Position numbers and translations under genes: made by a program. A DNA stretch of 64,000 bases, from NCBI RefSeq assembly GCF_963678635.1, contig NC_087067.1:58820487-58884486 (forward strand). Direction: 5' to 3'. Below the pieces are notes generated by a model. That model did no database searches, was not told where the DNA came from, and saw only the letters and a program-made list of their open reading frames with translations. This DNA comes from Symsagittifera roscoffensis. Taxonomy: Eukaryota; Xenacoelomorpha; Acoela; Convolutidae. This document shows positions 44,131 to 54,875 of the stretch, piece by piece (within the stretch, counting starts at the first letter, position 1; every line of letters starts with the position of its first letter).

Positions 44131-44798
44131 TCACTTACTCAACTTCTTCATCCAGATCTTGTTTCTCCGACTCTTGCAACCCCCTTCTCGAGCCTTAAGG
44201 ATATTAATATTTTTAATTTTATTATTGGTCTTACTTTTATCATCCATTTCAATCCTAATTCCATTATCATCAGTTTTTTTATTCAGAGTGGAGCTTTCTT
44301 TACATGGGTTGGCAAGTGTTTTCTGCTTTGGTTCCCTCAGACTAATCATCTTCTCAAGTAGCTCCTTTCTCGCTTTCTCGTCTAATCCGGTGCCCAACAG
44401 GATAGGTTCCCAGAACTTCACCACCGTACTCCACAGTTCTTCCTTGAAGTCTTCCAGCTTAGCATCGCGCCCTACTTTCTGGTTGAATTCACTCAAGAAA
44501 TCTTGCCACGCCTTTTCATCTAGCGTGTTCAAGGACATCCGTTTATTGCCCTCAAAAGTGTTCTTCTTGCTTTCTTCCGCACATAAGAGTATCCTTACCA
44601 TGTTGGAGGTTTCACTCGCCAAAGGCAGCTCCAGATCTTTGCGAGGAAATCCCAGGGATGGGGTGGCCGTGTTCGCCCAGTCATCCCACTCCAGTCTTGC
44701 AGTAACTCATGCGTGGTAAAATCTCTTTCCGATGCGCCCTGATCAGGTGTGTTTCCCACCTCCATCTCTTCTCCTGCTTCACTGAGGGTTTCGTCCAT
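44131..44798 (-). pseudogene. Unit X gene D
   Basis: The frame from 44798 starts MDETLSEAGEEMEVGNTPDQ. Past about 44700 a different frame takes over with WDDWANTATPSLGFPRKDLE, ASETSNM and WQDFLSEFNQKVGRDAKLED, then a Lys-rich tail. The frame change is in the same place in the copies at 49754-50388 and 51843-52103, so it could be an intron, a programmed shift or a shared old mutation. Function unknown. Confidence 0.5.
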
Positions 44799-45192
44799 GC
44801 TTTCCCCCTCTCCTGATTTTCCTGGTTTGTTCTCTTTCTAGCACATCCCTGAATCTGTTTTCCACGGGGAGGCTTCTCTTGTCTCCAGGGGTAACCACTA
44901 ACAAGGGTGAGGGTGTTGTCGGATCCATCTTCTTATACTTGGTGAGGGATACATACAGGGGTCCTGCCGCATCAAGCCTTTTCCCCTCTTGCCTCAACTC
45001 CAACTCCTTCTGCCCATAAGGCGTTAGGTGCTTTCTTGGGGCAAACTTCATGTCGTCCTTCAGAGATGTCTGACCCTCCTCCACGATCATCCTTCCATCG
45101 TTATATAATGGCAGCTTGTTCTCAAGTCCAGCCTCCGCAAGCGTTCTCAAGACAACCCGGACCTCAAACTTAGGGGGCATCGAGCCTCGCAT
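44779..45192 (-). CDS. Unit X gene C
   Basis: 137 codons from an ATG with an A-rich leader. The protein has FEVRVVLRTLAEAGLENKLP, YNDGRMIVEEGQTSLKDDMK and FRDVLEREQTRKIRRGG. Copies of 130 codons at 50423-50815 and 52106-52498 stay open with only amino-acid changes, which suggests real coding sequence. It overlaps the end of gene B and the start of gene D. No family recognised. Confidence 0.55.
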   Translation of the reverse strand: MRGSMPPKFEVRVVLRTLAEAGLENKLPLYNDGRMIVEEGQTSLKDDMKFAPRKHLTPYGQKELELRQEGKRLDAAGPLYVSLTKYKKMDPTTPSPLLVVTPGDKRSLPVENRFRDVLEREQTRKIRRGGKHGRNPQ

Positions 45193-46586
45193 CTTTTTTG
45201 CTTGTGTAGTCCACGATTTATCTTGATTTCACACGTGTGGAAACACACTGCTGCCGAGTATTCAATGAACAAAAGATCCCAGCCGACCGTGAGTTCTCTT
45301 TGCTGTCTGTCCACCGTGGCTCTCGCGTGTAGATAAGGGACTACCATGTGGCTGTTCATTCCTAGGCTCATTCTTCTCACTGTTGGGAACTCGGGGACGG
45401 CAGCGGGCAGGACATCCCTCTCTAATATCGTTTACAATTTATTTTTCGTGAATTCGGAACTTCTCGTCCACGCCGGGATCCTCAAAACTTCCCTCCTGTC
45501 CCCCGCCACCGGATTCAGGTTCCAGAACTTGGGATAGGCCTCGATGGGACCTTCACGTTTCCTCCCATTCTGCACTGCAGTTGTCCCCTGAAGTTGAACA
45601 ACACTAGCTCGGGATCCTTCTTTTTTTCCAAAAAGCACTGTCTCACTCGTCCGCGCTCTCAAGTCTTCTTGTCTGCGCCTGTTGAGTGCCGTCCCATCTA
45701 GTTTGCTAATCAGGCTCACGTGCACCACCGAGTGCCGATACGCCACCACAAGTGGAACCGGGAAGGCGTACGTCACTGCTGGCCCATAGACGCAGGTCAC
45801 CACTTCCCCCAAGCCACTGATCATCCACACCGGGTTAGATCTCATGGCCAAACACAGGTCAGTCAGAAAAGTTATGCCCCCATTCGCCTCTCTCACTTCT
45901 TCTCTCATCTTGGGATTTCTTTCTTCGCCCATCAAGTATCGATTATGCATCAGAAGATACTCCACAAGCAACGTCTTCAGTCCAGCAGCACACTTGTACG
46001 AATAGGTCTCCACACCCGGGTGAGCCTTCCTTACTGACAGGGGTTCCCCATACTTCATCAACCGATGAAACGCCGTAAGTTTCCCATGCAACAAGAGTAT
46101 CAGCGTCAAATACCCGTCAATCCGGAGCGTTACCACTCCCCTACTGAACATGTATGCCGGACCCATTTTGAAGAGGTACCTGGGGTATACCAGATACAAG
46201 GTTAGCAGGAGGATGATGGGCATATTCAAGAGCTCCTGCACAAACGCTTCAAAGATGGTGTCTCCCGCGTAGAACACCTTGCCCAGATACTTCTTTTCCA
46301 AGCACGGGCTCAAGAATCTCAAGATCTCGTGGTTCTTCCTGGTTTTCAGCTCGCCCTTCGCATGCTCCATCCAGAATCCTCCGATGGTGATTTCATTAGC
46401 TGCTGTGACAAATCTTCCCACCGTCATTTCCCTATTTTCTGCCACCTCTAGCTGCTCCTCATGAAACCCCCATATTTGTTTAATGAGGAGTGGAGCACTC
46501 TCCCTCGTCTTGTCCGTCGCATTTTTAAATCTCGGAGTCAGAAACGGCCATCTGCCTCTCTCTCGTCTTGCCCGGCGATATCCCAT
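45147..46586 (-). pseudogene. Unit X gene B
   Basis: One frame from 46586 to 45147 with a single TAA at 45432-45434. The protein has QIWGFHEEQLEVAENREMTV, a hydrophobic segment MPIILLLTLYLVYPRYLF (possible membrane helix), VETYSYKCAAGLKTLLVEYL, VVTCVYGPAVTYAFPVPLVV, and after the stop RQQRELTVGWDLLFIEYSAA. It is the largest X protein (~480 codons). The copies in the second unit lack two internal stretches (about 325 and 230 bp). Unknown function. Confidence 0.55.
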
Positions 46587-46697
46587 TGACTCAAGCGATA
46601 TCTTATCTTATCGACTCTAATTGTTTCTCCGCAGCGGCCATAGCGATACCCCATCGACTCTAAAGGTTTCTCGGTCGCGGCCACATTTTTTCTTTCC

Positions 46698-48302
46698 TTA
46701 CTCGGTCTTCTCGCCCTGCTTGTGGAGCTCGTGATTGTCAGATCCAGACTCCTGAACCACAGGCTTGGCTGTTAGATGGGTTATCACAGGGTGATTCTCC
46801 CCTATCTCCGGGTTAAAATTCAGCTGCCGGGCAAGATTCGACATCTCAAGGCAGAGCAGCTCATCCCGCACGATCAAGATGTCTGCCAACTCGTAAAATC
46901 CCCTCAGATCATGAGATACATCCGCTCATGCCGCTTCCACTTCCGACTTAAGAATCCTCAAGTTTACTGGCTCCAATTCGCGATTCGGAGCAGCCATAAG
47001 CATCCGCCACGCGTTGCCCTCCGCTATCAGAATCAACATTGTATAGACAAACTGTAAGGCTGGTGGCATGCTGGCGTAGCCTGGCGATGACGTGAACACC
47101 ACTCTCGTCTTTGGCCCGAATCGAGAAGTTACCAACTCCTGCACCTCGTTCATTGCTGCATACAGCATTTGGATTGCTTCCCAGATTTTTTTGGGGGTGG
47201 GTTCCCCGCTTGCCATGTGCTCTAGAAGTCCTACCGCATGCAGGTGGTCATTCATCCCTGCGAATAACAACAGCTCTGGCTCAAACGGCATCTCCGATTT
47301 AATAGCCACAACCAGGGTCAGCATTTGATTCAATTCCACTCCAGGCAGCAGATACACTAGGGTTTCCGGCCAAAATAACTTCGGCGACGTCCCATCGAAG
47401 TCCGATCCGGCCACGATTATTGCTCTCGCTGCTCCAGGATCTGATCGATCGTACACGGCAAACGTGTTGGCTAGCTGTGAAGTTTCACAGGATCTCCCAT
47501 ACCGGGGTCTTCGGCGAGCTTCGGACCCATGTATCCGGTATCCGGGATCCCCATGCTCTTTTGCTCAAGAAGCTTTTCGAATATTCTCAGCTGTGCGGGA
47601 ATGGCCACTCTGATCCTAGCTATGCTCGTTTGATGCTTGGGAGGTTCCACGATTAGACCTGGACTCCCCAGCTGCTTGAGAGGCCTGTAGTTTACTGGGC
47701 CCATTATCGATTTTTTGCGGAATTCCCGTCAAGTCTGCGGTCTCTAGTGTCTTGGCTCTCGAGAAATGCGCATCGTGGGACTTTAGCCAGTCCACACAGT
47801 GATGCCTGCTCAAGTCCTCGTGCGACAAATTCTTAAGCCCCAGAGTCTCCGCCAACTCTTGTCTACATGCCAGATCCTCCAGGTCTAGATCCTTTACTCT
47901 CTTTAGATATCGGGCTTTGCTCGCCTCTCCCGGTCTCTTTGTCTTCTTGTTATCCACCACCACCACCGAGGACACTCTGGGTGTGGACAACTCCGCCTCG
48001 TCTCCTTCCATCGGTGTGGCTCCTAGTTGTCTACTCCTACTGCTCCTTGAGCTTTCTCTCGAGTCAATTCTTGCTCCCAAACGATCGGACAAGGGCCTAG
48101 AAGCGAAGCAGGGAGGTATTGAGGGTGGACCAAAGGTGAATTGGCCCTTCACCAGCATGTCTGACTCCAGAACATTTATGTGCCTTTGGAAGTCACCGTT
48201 TAGCCACTCCGTGCCCCTGGGCTTGTCGATCTGGATGCCATCTAAAGACGCATCATCCGGAAGGGAATGTTCCATCATGCTTGCCACGTCAAGCAGTCTC
48301 AC
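46698..48302 (-). pseudogene. Unit X gene A, SGNH-hydrolase-like (copy 1)
   Basis: Same protein as at 53307-54875. The N-terminal part (47616-48302) carries an extra 41-codon in-frame segment (RGTEWLNGDFQRHINVLESD onward) that copy 2 lacks. One extra T in the run near 47707 shifts the frame. The core (46926-47456) keeps IIVAGSDFDGTS, LLLFAGMNDHLHAVGLLE and VVFTSSPGYASMPPAL. TGA at 46926-46928 is at the same place as in copy 2. 46698-46889 is the C-terminal part. Confidence 0.6.
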
Positions 48303-48305
48303 AGG

Positions 48306-49250
48306 GAGTACGCTCCTTTGCTGTTATTTTTAGGTTGTGGCCTTCTGAAATGGATCAACGGTCCACTGTCTATTAAAAAGTAAGTATACGTAAAGTTCTG
48401 ACCCTGCTTTTACGGCGTTCGCGTATTTTAGGTTTTATGAGACCTGAGTATGGGGGTGTTCTTATTTTCTAGTGTGGGGGGTATTTTGGTAGTGGCCTTT
48501 AAGCTGTAACGCGGGTTTTAGTCTGATGTCGCAAGTGAACCGAATCGGCTCCGACCGCTTGAAGTAGAAAAACACAAGAGATAGTGTCCCTGACTCTTGA
48601 ACCAATGGTTATAGGGCCTATTTTCCTTTAATCTCATATGTGACTTAAGTAAGCGACTGTTACATAGTGTTTTTATGTTATAGGGGGCGTGGACGATCCT
48701 ACCTCATCGAAAGGAACCTCACGGGCACCTCACGTGCAACATTCACCTCACGGGCACCTCACGGGAACTATTCGGAACCTCACGGGCACGATTCCTTTAG
48801 TACTGCTAGTGAAGAACCGTTCGAGATCTCTCCTATTTTGTTCGAGTAAGTGTAGCTAGTAGTAGATATTGGAGGTGATCAGGGGGAGGTGGGTGACCCC
48901 AATGTATTAAGATAGGGGAAAGATCAACCGGTCACCCAGCTATGTATTAGGATGGGGTATAGAGTTTACAATGTGTTAAGATAGGGAATAGCCATGGTAA
49001 AGTTTCATGGTTTGTGTGATGGTAAGGTAATGGTAAAAAAACGAACATTTTTTGGTTTTTGTGTGGAAATGTCTTTTTTTTGCATAAATTTTATTCTAGT
49101 TTCTCTGGTAGAATTTAAAAAGAAGAAACGTTTAATAAATTGCGTAAAATCTACCCAAATTATCAGTTTTTTGTGGTTTTCTGGATACCGTTCGTCGATA
49201 CTTTTTCGTTAGAAAAAATTAAGATGTTTTTTTTTGACCCAAAGAATCAG
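48306..49250. other. Spacer Y, copy 1; contains CTCACGGGCAC repeats, no gene
   Basis: Non-coding, matched closely by 54898-55849. At 48713-48790 the motif CCTCACGGGCAC or CTCACGTGC recurs five to six times. Near 48880-48990 the string TGTATTAAGATAGGG recurs in variants. A small plus-strand frame at 48667-48849 just reads through the repeats. Confidence 0.6.
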
Positions 49251-49612
49251 CTAAGTAGTAAGTTTATCTAATGAAACAATTGCTCTTCTGCCCCGAATAG
49301 TTTCTAGCTCTCTCAAATGAAATTGTTGATAATTGAAACGTTTTTCATGAAAAGATCCCGCAACAGCCGAATTTGTATTCATTGCCACAGCTAATCTTCT
49401 TATTGGAGCGTTATTGAAAACATTCTCCTGAATTAACTGGTTTTGACGAGATGGAAAGATAAAGGTTCTTGCTATAGTTTCCATGTAATTGTAATGAGCA
49501 GGTTCTCTTTTCAGATTACATTGCAAATATTGATGATTAGGTTCAGCTACTAAAATTCTTCTTGTAAACAGGGAACAATCGACAATTTTCAGACTAACAT
49601 TTGGATTATCAG
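49251..49612 (-). pseudogene. Polinton major capsid protein fragment (duplicate)
   Basis: Matches 55862-56211 at near identity: DNPNVSLKIVDCSLFTRRIL, AHYNYMETIARTFIFPSRQN, APIRRLAVAMNTNSAVAGSF. At 49612 it switches from capsid to X sequence, sharing only a few bases at the joint, and the X codons MILARWNT are fused in frame ahead of the capsid part. This is a by-product of the 5.6-kb tandem duplication. Confidence 0.85.
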
Positions 49613-49753
49613 TGTTCCATCGCGCTAGAATCATGGGAGCCGTCTCTTTTAGATTCTTCTCTTAAACCGCATCTGCCGAAGGACTTGCCTCTTCTGTCTC
49701 CCATTTCTTTCTCCTAGACCTTATTCCTTTACTCGGGGGCGTTGCCACTATCA

Positions 49754-50388
49754 TCACTGACTCAACTTCTTTATCCAGATCTTGTTTCTCCGACTCTTGC
49801 CTCCCCCTTCTCGAGCCTTAAGGATAATAATATTTTTAATTATATTATTAGTCTTATTTTTATCATCCATTTCAATCCTAATTCCATTATCATCAGTTTT
49901 TTTATTCAGAGCGGAGCTTTCTTTACATGGGTTGGTAAGTGTCTTCTGCTTTGGTTCCCTCAGACTAATCATCTTCTCAAGTAGCTCCTTTCTCGCTTTC
50001 TCGTCTAATCCGGTGTCCAACAGGACAGGTTCCCAAAATTTCACCACCGTACTCCACAGTTCTTCCTTGAAGTCTTCCAGCTTAGCCTCGCGCCCTACTT
50101 TCTGGTTGAATTCACTCAAGAAATCTTGCCACACCTTTTCATCTAGCGTGTTCAAGGACATCTGTTTATTGCCCTCAAAAGTGTTCTTCTTGCTTTCTTC
50201 CGCACACAAGAGTATCCTTCCCATGTTGGAGGTTTCACTCGCCAAAGGCAGCTCCAGATCTTTGCGGGGAAATCCCAGGGATAGGGTGGCCGTGTTCGCC
50301 CAGTCATCCCACTCCAGTCTTGCAGTAACTCATGCGTGGTAAAATCCCTTTCCGATGCGCCCTGATCAGGTGTGTTTCCCACCTCCAT
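49754..50388 (-). pseudogene. Unit X gene D, copy 2
   Basis: Same as 44131-44798, with the same frame change after THELLQDWSG. WQDFLSEFNQKVGREAKLED and KARKELLEKMISLREPKQK are conserved. Confidence 0.5.
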
Positions 50389-50422
50389 CTCTTCTCCTGC
50401 TTCTCTGAGTGTTTCGTCAATG

Positions 50423-50815
50423 CTATCCCCCTCTCCTGATTTTCCTGGTTTGTTCTCTTTCTAGCACATCCCTAAATCTGTTTTCCACGGGGAGGCTTCC
50501 CTTGTCTCCAGGGGTAACCACTGACAAGGGTGAGGGTGTTGTCGGATACATCTTCTTATACTCGGTGAGGGATACATACAGGGGTCCTGCCGCATCAAGC
50601 CTTTTCCCCTCTTGCCTCAATTCCAACTCCTCCAGCCCATAAAGCGTTAGCTGATTTCTTAGGGCAAACTTCATGTCGTCCTTCAGAGCTGTCTGACCCT
50701 CCTCCACGATCATCCTTCCATCGTTATATAATGGCAGCTTGTTCTCAAGTCCAGCCTCCGCAAGCGTTCTCAGGACATCCCGGACCTCAAACTTAGGGGG
50801 CACCGAGCCTCGCAT
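50423..50815 (-). CDS. Unit X gene C, copy 2
   Basis: 130 codons, open. Differs from 44779-45192 by substitutions such as FALRNQLTLYGLEELELRQE for FAPRKHLTPYGQKELELRQE, and in its last residues. Confidence 0.5.
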   Translation of the reverse strand: MRGSVPPKFEVRDVLRTLAEAGLENKLPLYNDGRMIVEEGQTALKDDMKFALRNQLTLYGLEELELRQEGKRLDAAGPLYVSLTEYKKMYPTTPSPLSVVTPGDKGSLPVENRFRDVLEREQTRKIRRGG

Positions 50816-50884
50816 CTTTTTTGCTTGTGTAGTCCACGATTTATCTTGATTTCACACGTGTGGAAACACACCGCTGCCGAGTAT

Positions 50885-51696
50885 TCAATGAACAAAAGAT
50901 CCTAGCCGACCGTTAATTCTCTTTGCTGCCTGTCCACCGTTGATCTCGCGTGTAGATAAGGGACTATCATGAGGCTGTTCATTCCTAGGCTCATTCTTCT
51001 CACTGTTGGGAACTCGGGGACGGCAGCGGGCAGGACATCCCGCTCTAATATCGTTCACAATTTCTTTTTCGTGAATTCGCAACCTCTCGTCCACGCCGGG
51101 ATCCTCAAAACTTCCCTCCTGTCCCCCGCCACCGGATTCAGGTTCCAGAACTTGGGATATGCCTCGATGAGGTATGCCCCCATTCGCATCTCTCACTTCT
51201 TCTCTCATCTTGGGATTTCTTTCTTCGCCCGTCAAGTATCGATTCTGCATCAGAAGATACTCCACAAGCAACCTCTTCAGTCCAGCAGCACACTTGTACG
51301 AATAGGTCTCCACACTCGGGTGAGCCTTCCTTACTGAAAGGTCATTAACCGATGAAACGCCGTTAGTTTCCCATGCAACAAGAGTATCAGCGTCAAATAC
51401 CCGTCAATCCGGAGCCTTACCACGCCCCTACTGTACATGTATGCCGGAACCATTTTGAACAGGTACCTGGGGTATACCAGATACAAGGTTAGCAGGAGGT
51501 TGATGAGCATATTCAAGAGCTCCTGTACAAACGCTTCAAAGATGGTGTCTCCCGCGTAGAACACCTTGCCCAGATACTTCTTTTCCCAGCAGAAAGAAGA
51601 TACTTCTTTTCCCAGTCTCGGGGTCAGAAGCGGCCATCTCCCTCTCTCTCGTCTTGCCCGGCGATATCCCATCGACTCGAGCGATATCCCATCCAC
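50885..51696 (-). pseudogene. Unit X gene B, internally deleted copy
   Basis: Two frames, 51331-51696 (KKYLGKVFYAGDTIFEAFVQ, MLINLLLTLYLVYPRYLF) and 50885-51313 (METYSYKCAAGLKRLLVEYL). The AITFLTDL to GPIEAYPKF part of copy 1 and an N-terminal part are missing. Confidence 0.5.
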
Positions 51697-51842
51697 TCTA
51701 AATGTTTCTCGGCCGCCGCCACATTTTTTCTTTCCTTACTCGGTCCTCTCGCCCTACCTGTGGAGCTCGTGATCGTCAGATCTATTCTCCGGAACCACAG
51801 GCTGGCTGTTAGATGAGTTATCACATTGTTCATCTAGCGTGT

Positions 51843-52103
51843 TCAAGGACATCTGTTTATTGCCCTCAAAAGTGTTCTTCTTGCTTTCTTCCGCACACAA
51901 GAGTATCCTTCCCATGTTGGAGGTTTCACTCGCCAAAGGCAGCTCCAGATCTTTGCGGGGAAATCCCAGGGATAGGGTGGCCGTGTTCGCCCAGTCATCC
52001 CACTCCAGTCTTGCAGTAACTCATGCGTGGTAAAATCCCTTTCCGATGCGCCCTGATCAGGTGTGTTTCCCACCTCCATCTCTTCTCCTGAGTGTTTCGT
52101 CAA
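51843..52103 (-). pseudogene. Unit X gene D fragment, copy 3
   Basis: Only the N-terminal third is present (EEMEVGNTPDQGASERDFTT), cut at the 1683-bp duplication joint. Confidence 0.5.
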
Positions 52104-52105
52104 TG

Positions 52106-52498
52106 CTATCCCCCTCTCCTGATTTTCCTGGTTTGTTCTCTTTCTAGCACATCCCTAAATCTGTTTTCCACGGGGAGGCTTCCCTTGTCTCCAGGGGTAA
52201 CCACTGACAAGGGTGAGGGTGTTGTCGGATCCATCTTCTTATACTCGGTGAGGGATACATACAGGGGTCCTGCCGCATCAAGCCTTTTCCCCTCTTGCCT
52301 CAATTCCAACTCCTCCAGCCCATAAAGCGTTAGCTGATTTCTTAGGGCAAACTTCATGTCGTCCTTCAGAGCTGTCTGACCCTCCTCCACGATCATCCTT
52401 CCATCGTTATATAATGGCAGCTTGTTCTCAAGTCCAGCCTCCGCAAGCGTTCTCAGGACATCCCGGACCTCAAACTTAGGGGGCACCGAGCCTCGCAT
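52106..52498 (-). CDS. Unit X gene C, copy 3
   Basis: 130 codons, differing from copy 2 by one residue (KKMDPTTPS for KKMYPTTPS). Confidence 0.5.
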   Translation of the reverse strand: MRGSVPPKFEVRDVLRTLAEAGLENKLPLYNDGRMIVEEGQTALKDDMKFALRNQLTLYGLEELELRQEGKRLDAAGPLYVSLTEYKKMDPTTPSPLSVVTPGDKGSLPVENRFRDVLEREQTRKIRRGG

Positions 52499-52567
52499 CT
52501 TTTTTGCTTGTGTAGTCCACGATTTATCTTGATTTCACACGTGTGGAAACACACCGCTGCCGAGTAT

Positions 52568-53379
52568 TCAATGAACAAAAGATCCTAGCCGACCGTTAAT
52601 TCTCTTTGCTGCCTGTCCACCGTTGATCTCGCGTGTAGATAAGGGACTACCATGAGGCTGTTCATTCCTAGGCTCATTCTTCTCACTGTTGGGAACTCGG
52701 GGACGGCAGCGGGCAGGACATCCCGCTCTAATATCGTTCACAATTTCTTTTTCGTGAATTCGCAACCTCTCGTCCACGCCGGGATCCTCAAAACTTCCCT
52801 CCTGTCCCCCGCCACCGGATTCAGGTTCCAGAACTTGGGATATGCCTCGATGAGGTATGCCCCCATTCGCCTCTCTCACTTCTTCTCTCATCTTGGGATT
52901 TCTTTCTTCGCCCGTCAAGTATCGATTCTGCATCAGAAGATACTCCACAAGCAACCTCTTCAGTCCAGCAGCACACTTGTACGAATAGGTCTCCACACTC
53001 GGGTGAGCCTTCCTTACTGAAAGGTCATTAACCGATGAAACGCCGTTAGTTTCCCATGCAACAAGAGTATCAGCGTCAAATAACCGTCAATCCGGAGCCT
53101 TACCACGCCCCTACTGTACATGTATGCCGGAACCATTTTGAACAGGTACCTGGGGTATACCAGATACAAGGTTAGCAGGAGGTTGATGAGCATATTCAAG
53201 AGCTCCTGTACAAACGCTTCAAAGATGGTGTCTCCCGCGTAGAACACCTTGCCCAGATACTTCTTTTCCCAGCAGAAAGAAGATACTTCTTTTCCCAGTC
53301 TCGGGGTCAGAAGCGGCCATCTCCCTCTCTCTCGTCTTGCCCGGCGATATCCCATCGACTCGAGCGATATCCCATCCAC
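52568..53379 (-). pseudogene. Unit X gene B, second internally deleted copy
   Basis: Frames 53014-53379 and 52568-52996. Essentially the same as 50885-51696 after the 1683-bp duplication. Confidence 0.5.
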
Positions 53380-54875
53380 TCTAAATGTTTCTCGGCCGCC
53401 GCCACATTTTTTCTTTCCTTACTCGGTCCTCTCGCCCTACCTGTGGAGCTCGTGATCGTCAGATCTATTCTCCGGAACCACAGGCTGGCTGTTAGATGAG
53501 TTATCACATTGTGATTGTCCCCTATCTCCGGGGTAAAATTCAGCTGCCGGGCAAGATTCGACATCTCAAGGCAGAGCACCTCATCCAGCACGATCAAGAT
53601 GTCTGCCAACTCGTAAAATCCCCTCAGAGCATGAGATACATCCGCTCATGCCGCTTCCACTTCCGATTTAAGAATCCTCAAGTTTACTGGCTCCAATTCG
53701 CGATTCGGAGCAGCCATAAGCATCCGCCACGCGTTGCCCTCCGCTATCAGAATCAACATTGTATAGACAAACTGTAAGGCTGGTGGCTTGCTGGCGTAGC
53801 CTGGCGTTGACGTGAACACCACTCTCGTCTTTGGCCCGAATCGAGAAGTTACCAACTCCTGCACCTCGTTCCTTGCTGCAAACAGCATCTGGATGGCTTC
53901 CCAGATTTGTTTGGGGGTGGGTTCCCCGCTTGTCGTGTGCTCTAGAAGTCCTACCGCATGCAGGTGGTCATTCATCCCCGCGAATAACAACAGCTCTGGC
54001 TCACACGGCATCTCCGATTTTATGGCCACAACCAGGGTCAGCATTTGATTCAATTCCGATCCAGGCAGCAGATACACTAGGGTTTCCGGCCAAATTAACT
54101 TCGGCGACGTCCCATCGAAATCCGATCCCGCCACGATGACTGCTCTCGCTGCTCCAGGATCTGATCGATCGTACACGGTCAACGTGTTGGCTAGCTGTGA
54201 AGTCCCACAGGATCTCCCATACCTGGGGTCTTCGGCGAGCTTCGGACCCATGTATTCGGTATCCGGGATCCCCATGCTCTTTGGCTCAAGAAGCTTTTCG
54301 AATATTCTCAGCTGTGCGGGAATGGCCACTCTGATCCTAGCTATGCTCGTTTGATGCTTGGGAGGTTCCACGATTAAACCTGGACTCCCCAGCTGCTTGA
54401 GAGGCCTGTAGTTTGCTGGGCCCATTATCGATTTTTGCGGAATTCCCGTCAAGTCTGCGGTCTCTAGTGTCTTGGCTCTCGAGAAATGCGCATCGTGGGA
54501 CTTTAGCCAGTCCACACAGTGATGCCTGCTCAAGTCCTCGTGCGACAAATTCTTAAGCCCCAGAGTCTCCGCCAACTCTTGTCTACATGACAGATCCTCC
54601 AGGTCTAGATCCTTTACTCTCTTTAGATATCGGGCTTTGCTCGCCTCTCCCGGTCTCTTTGTCTTCTTGTTATCCACCACCACCACCACCGAGGACACTC
54701 TGGGTGTGGACAACTCCGCCTCGTCTCCTTCCATCGGCGTGGCTCCTAGTTGTCTACTCCTACTGCTCCTTGAGCTTTCTCTCGAGTCAATTCTTGCTCC
54801 CAAACGATCGGACAAGGGCTTGTCGATCTGGAAGCAATCCGAAGACGCATCATCCGGAAGGGAATGTTCCATCAT
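53307..54875 (-). pseudogene. Unit X gene A, SGNH-hydrolase-like protein (best copy)
   Basis: The 412-codon frame (53646-54884) opens at a GTG three codons before the ATG at 54873-54875. Residue numbers count from the GTG. Residues 35-70 are Ser/Arg-rich and acidic; 80-150 helical with ARYLKRVKDLDLEDLSCRQE. From ~245 comes a putative hydrolase core: VIVAGSD (249-255), LLLFAGMNDHLH (298-309), VVFTSTPGY (355-363). GxND following a Ser-containing AGSD block is the SGNH (GDSL) hydrolase pattern. A TGA at 53646-53648 separates the core from the continuation MADILIVLDEVLCLEMSNLA ... VITHLTASLWFRR (to 53307), where a catalytic Asp/His could lie. Without that TGA the protein would be ~500 residues. 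Family inference by motif only. Confidence 0.6.

Larger units (their letters stand above)
43989..49611. repeat. X-Y-capsid tandem duplication, unit 1 (5.6 kb)
   Basis: Starts GTGTTCCATCGCGCTAG inside X gene E and ends in the capsid fragment (GGATTATCA). The same start recurs at 49612 and the same end at 56202-56211, defining a direct tandem duplication. Confidence 0.85.
50149..51831. repeat. 1683-bp tandem duplication within X, unit 1
   Basis: Repeated at 51832-53514 with few differences. It covers the end of gene D, all of gene C and a shortened gene B. The joint at about 51831 lies between gene A sequence (TGAGTTATCACATTG) and gene D sequence (TTCATCTAGCGTG). Confidence 0.9.
51832..53514. 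repeat. 1683-bp tandem duplication within X, unit 2
   Basis: Direct copy of 50149-51831. It lacks 10 bp (GCTTCTCTGA region) near 52090. Confidence 0.9.

Noticed and set aside
44119-44719. 186-codon plus-strand frame (also at 49782-50342)
   Set aside because: Antisense of gene D; its hydrophobic Leu/Ser runs come from complementing Lys/Glu codons.
47092-48333. Plus-strand frames of 78-138 codons opposite X gene A
   Set aside because: They mirror the coding strand of gene A; Ser/Leu-rich composition is typical of antisense frames.
48667-48849. 60-codon frame across the CTCACGGGCAC repeats (also at 55266-55448)
   Set aside because: The frame is open because of the repeat sequence; no start context or homologue.
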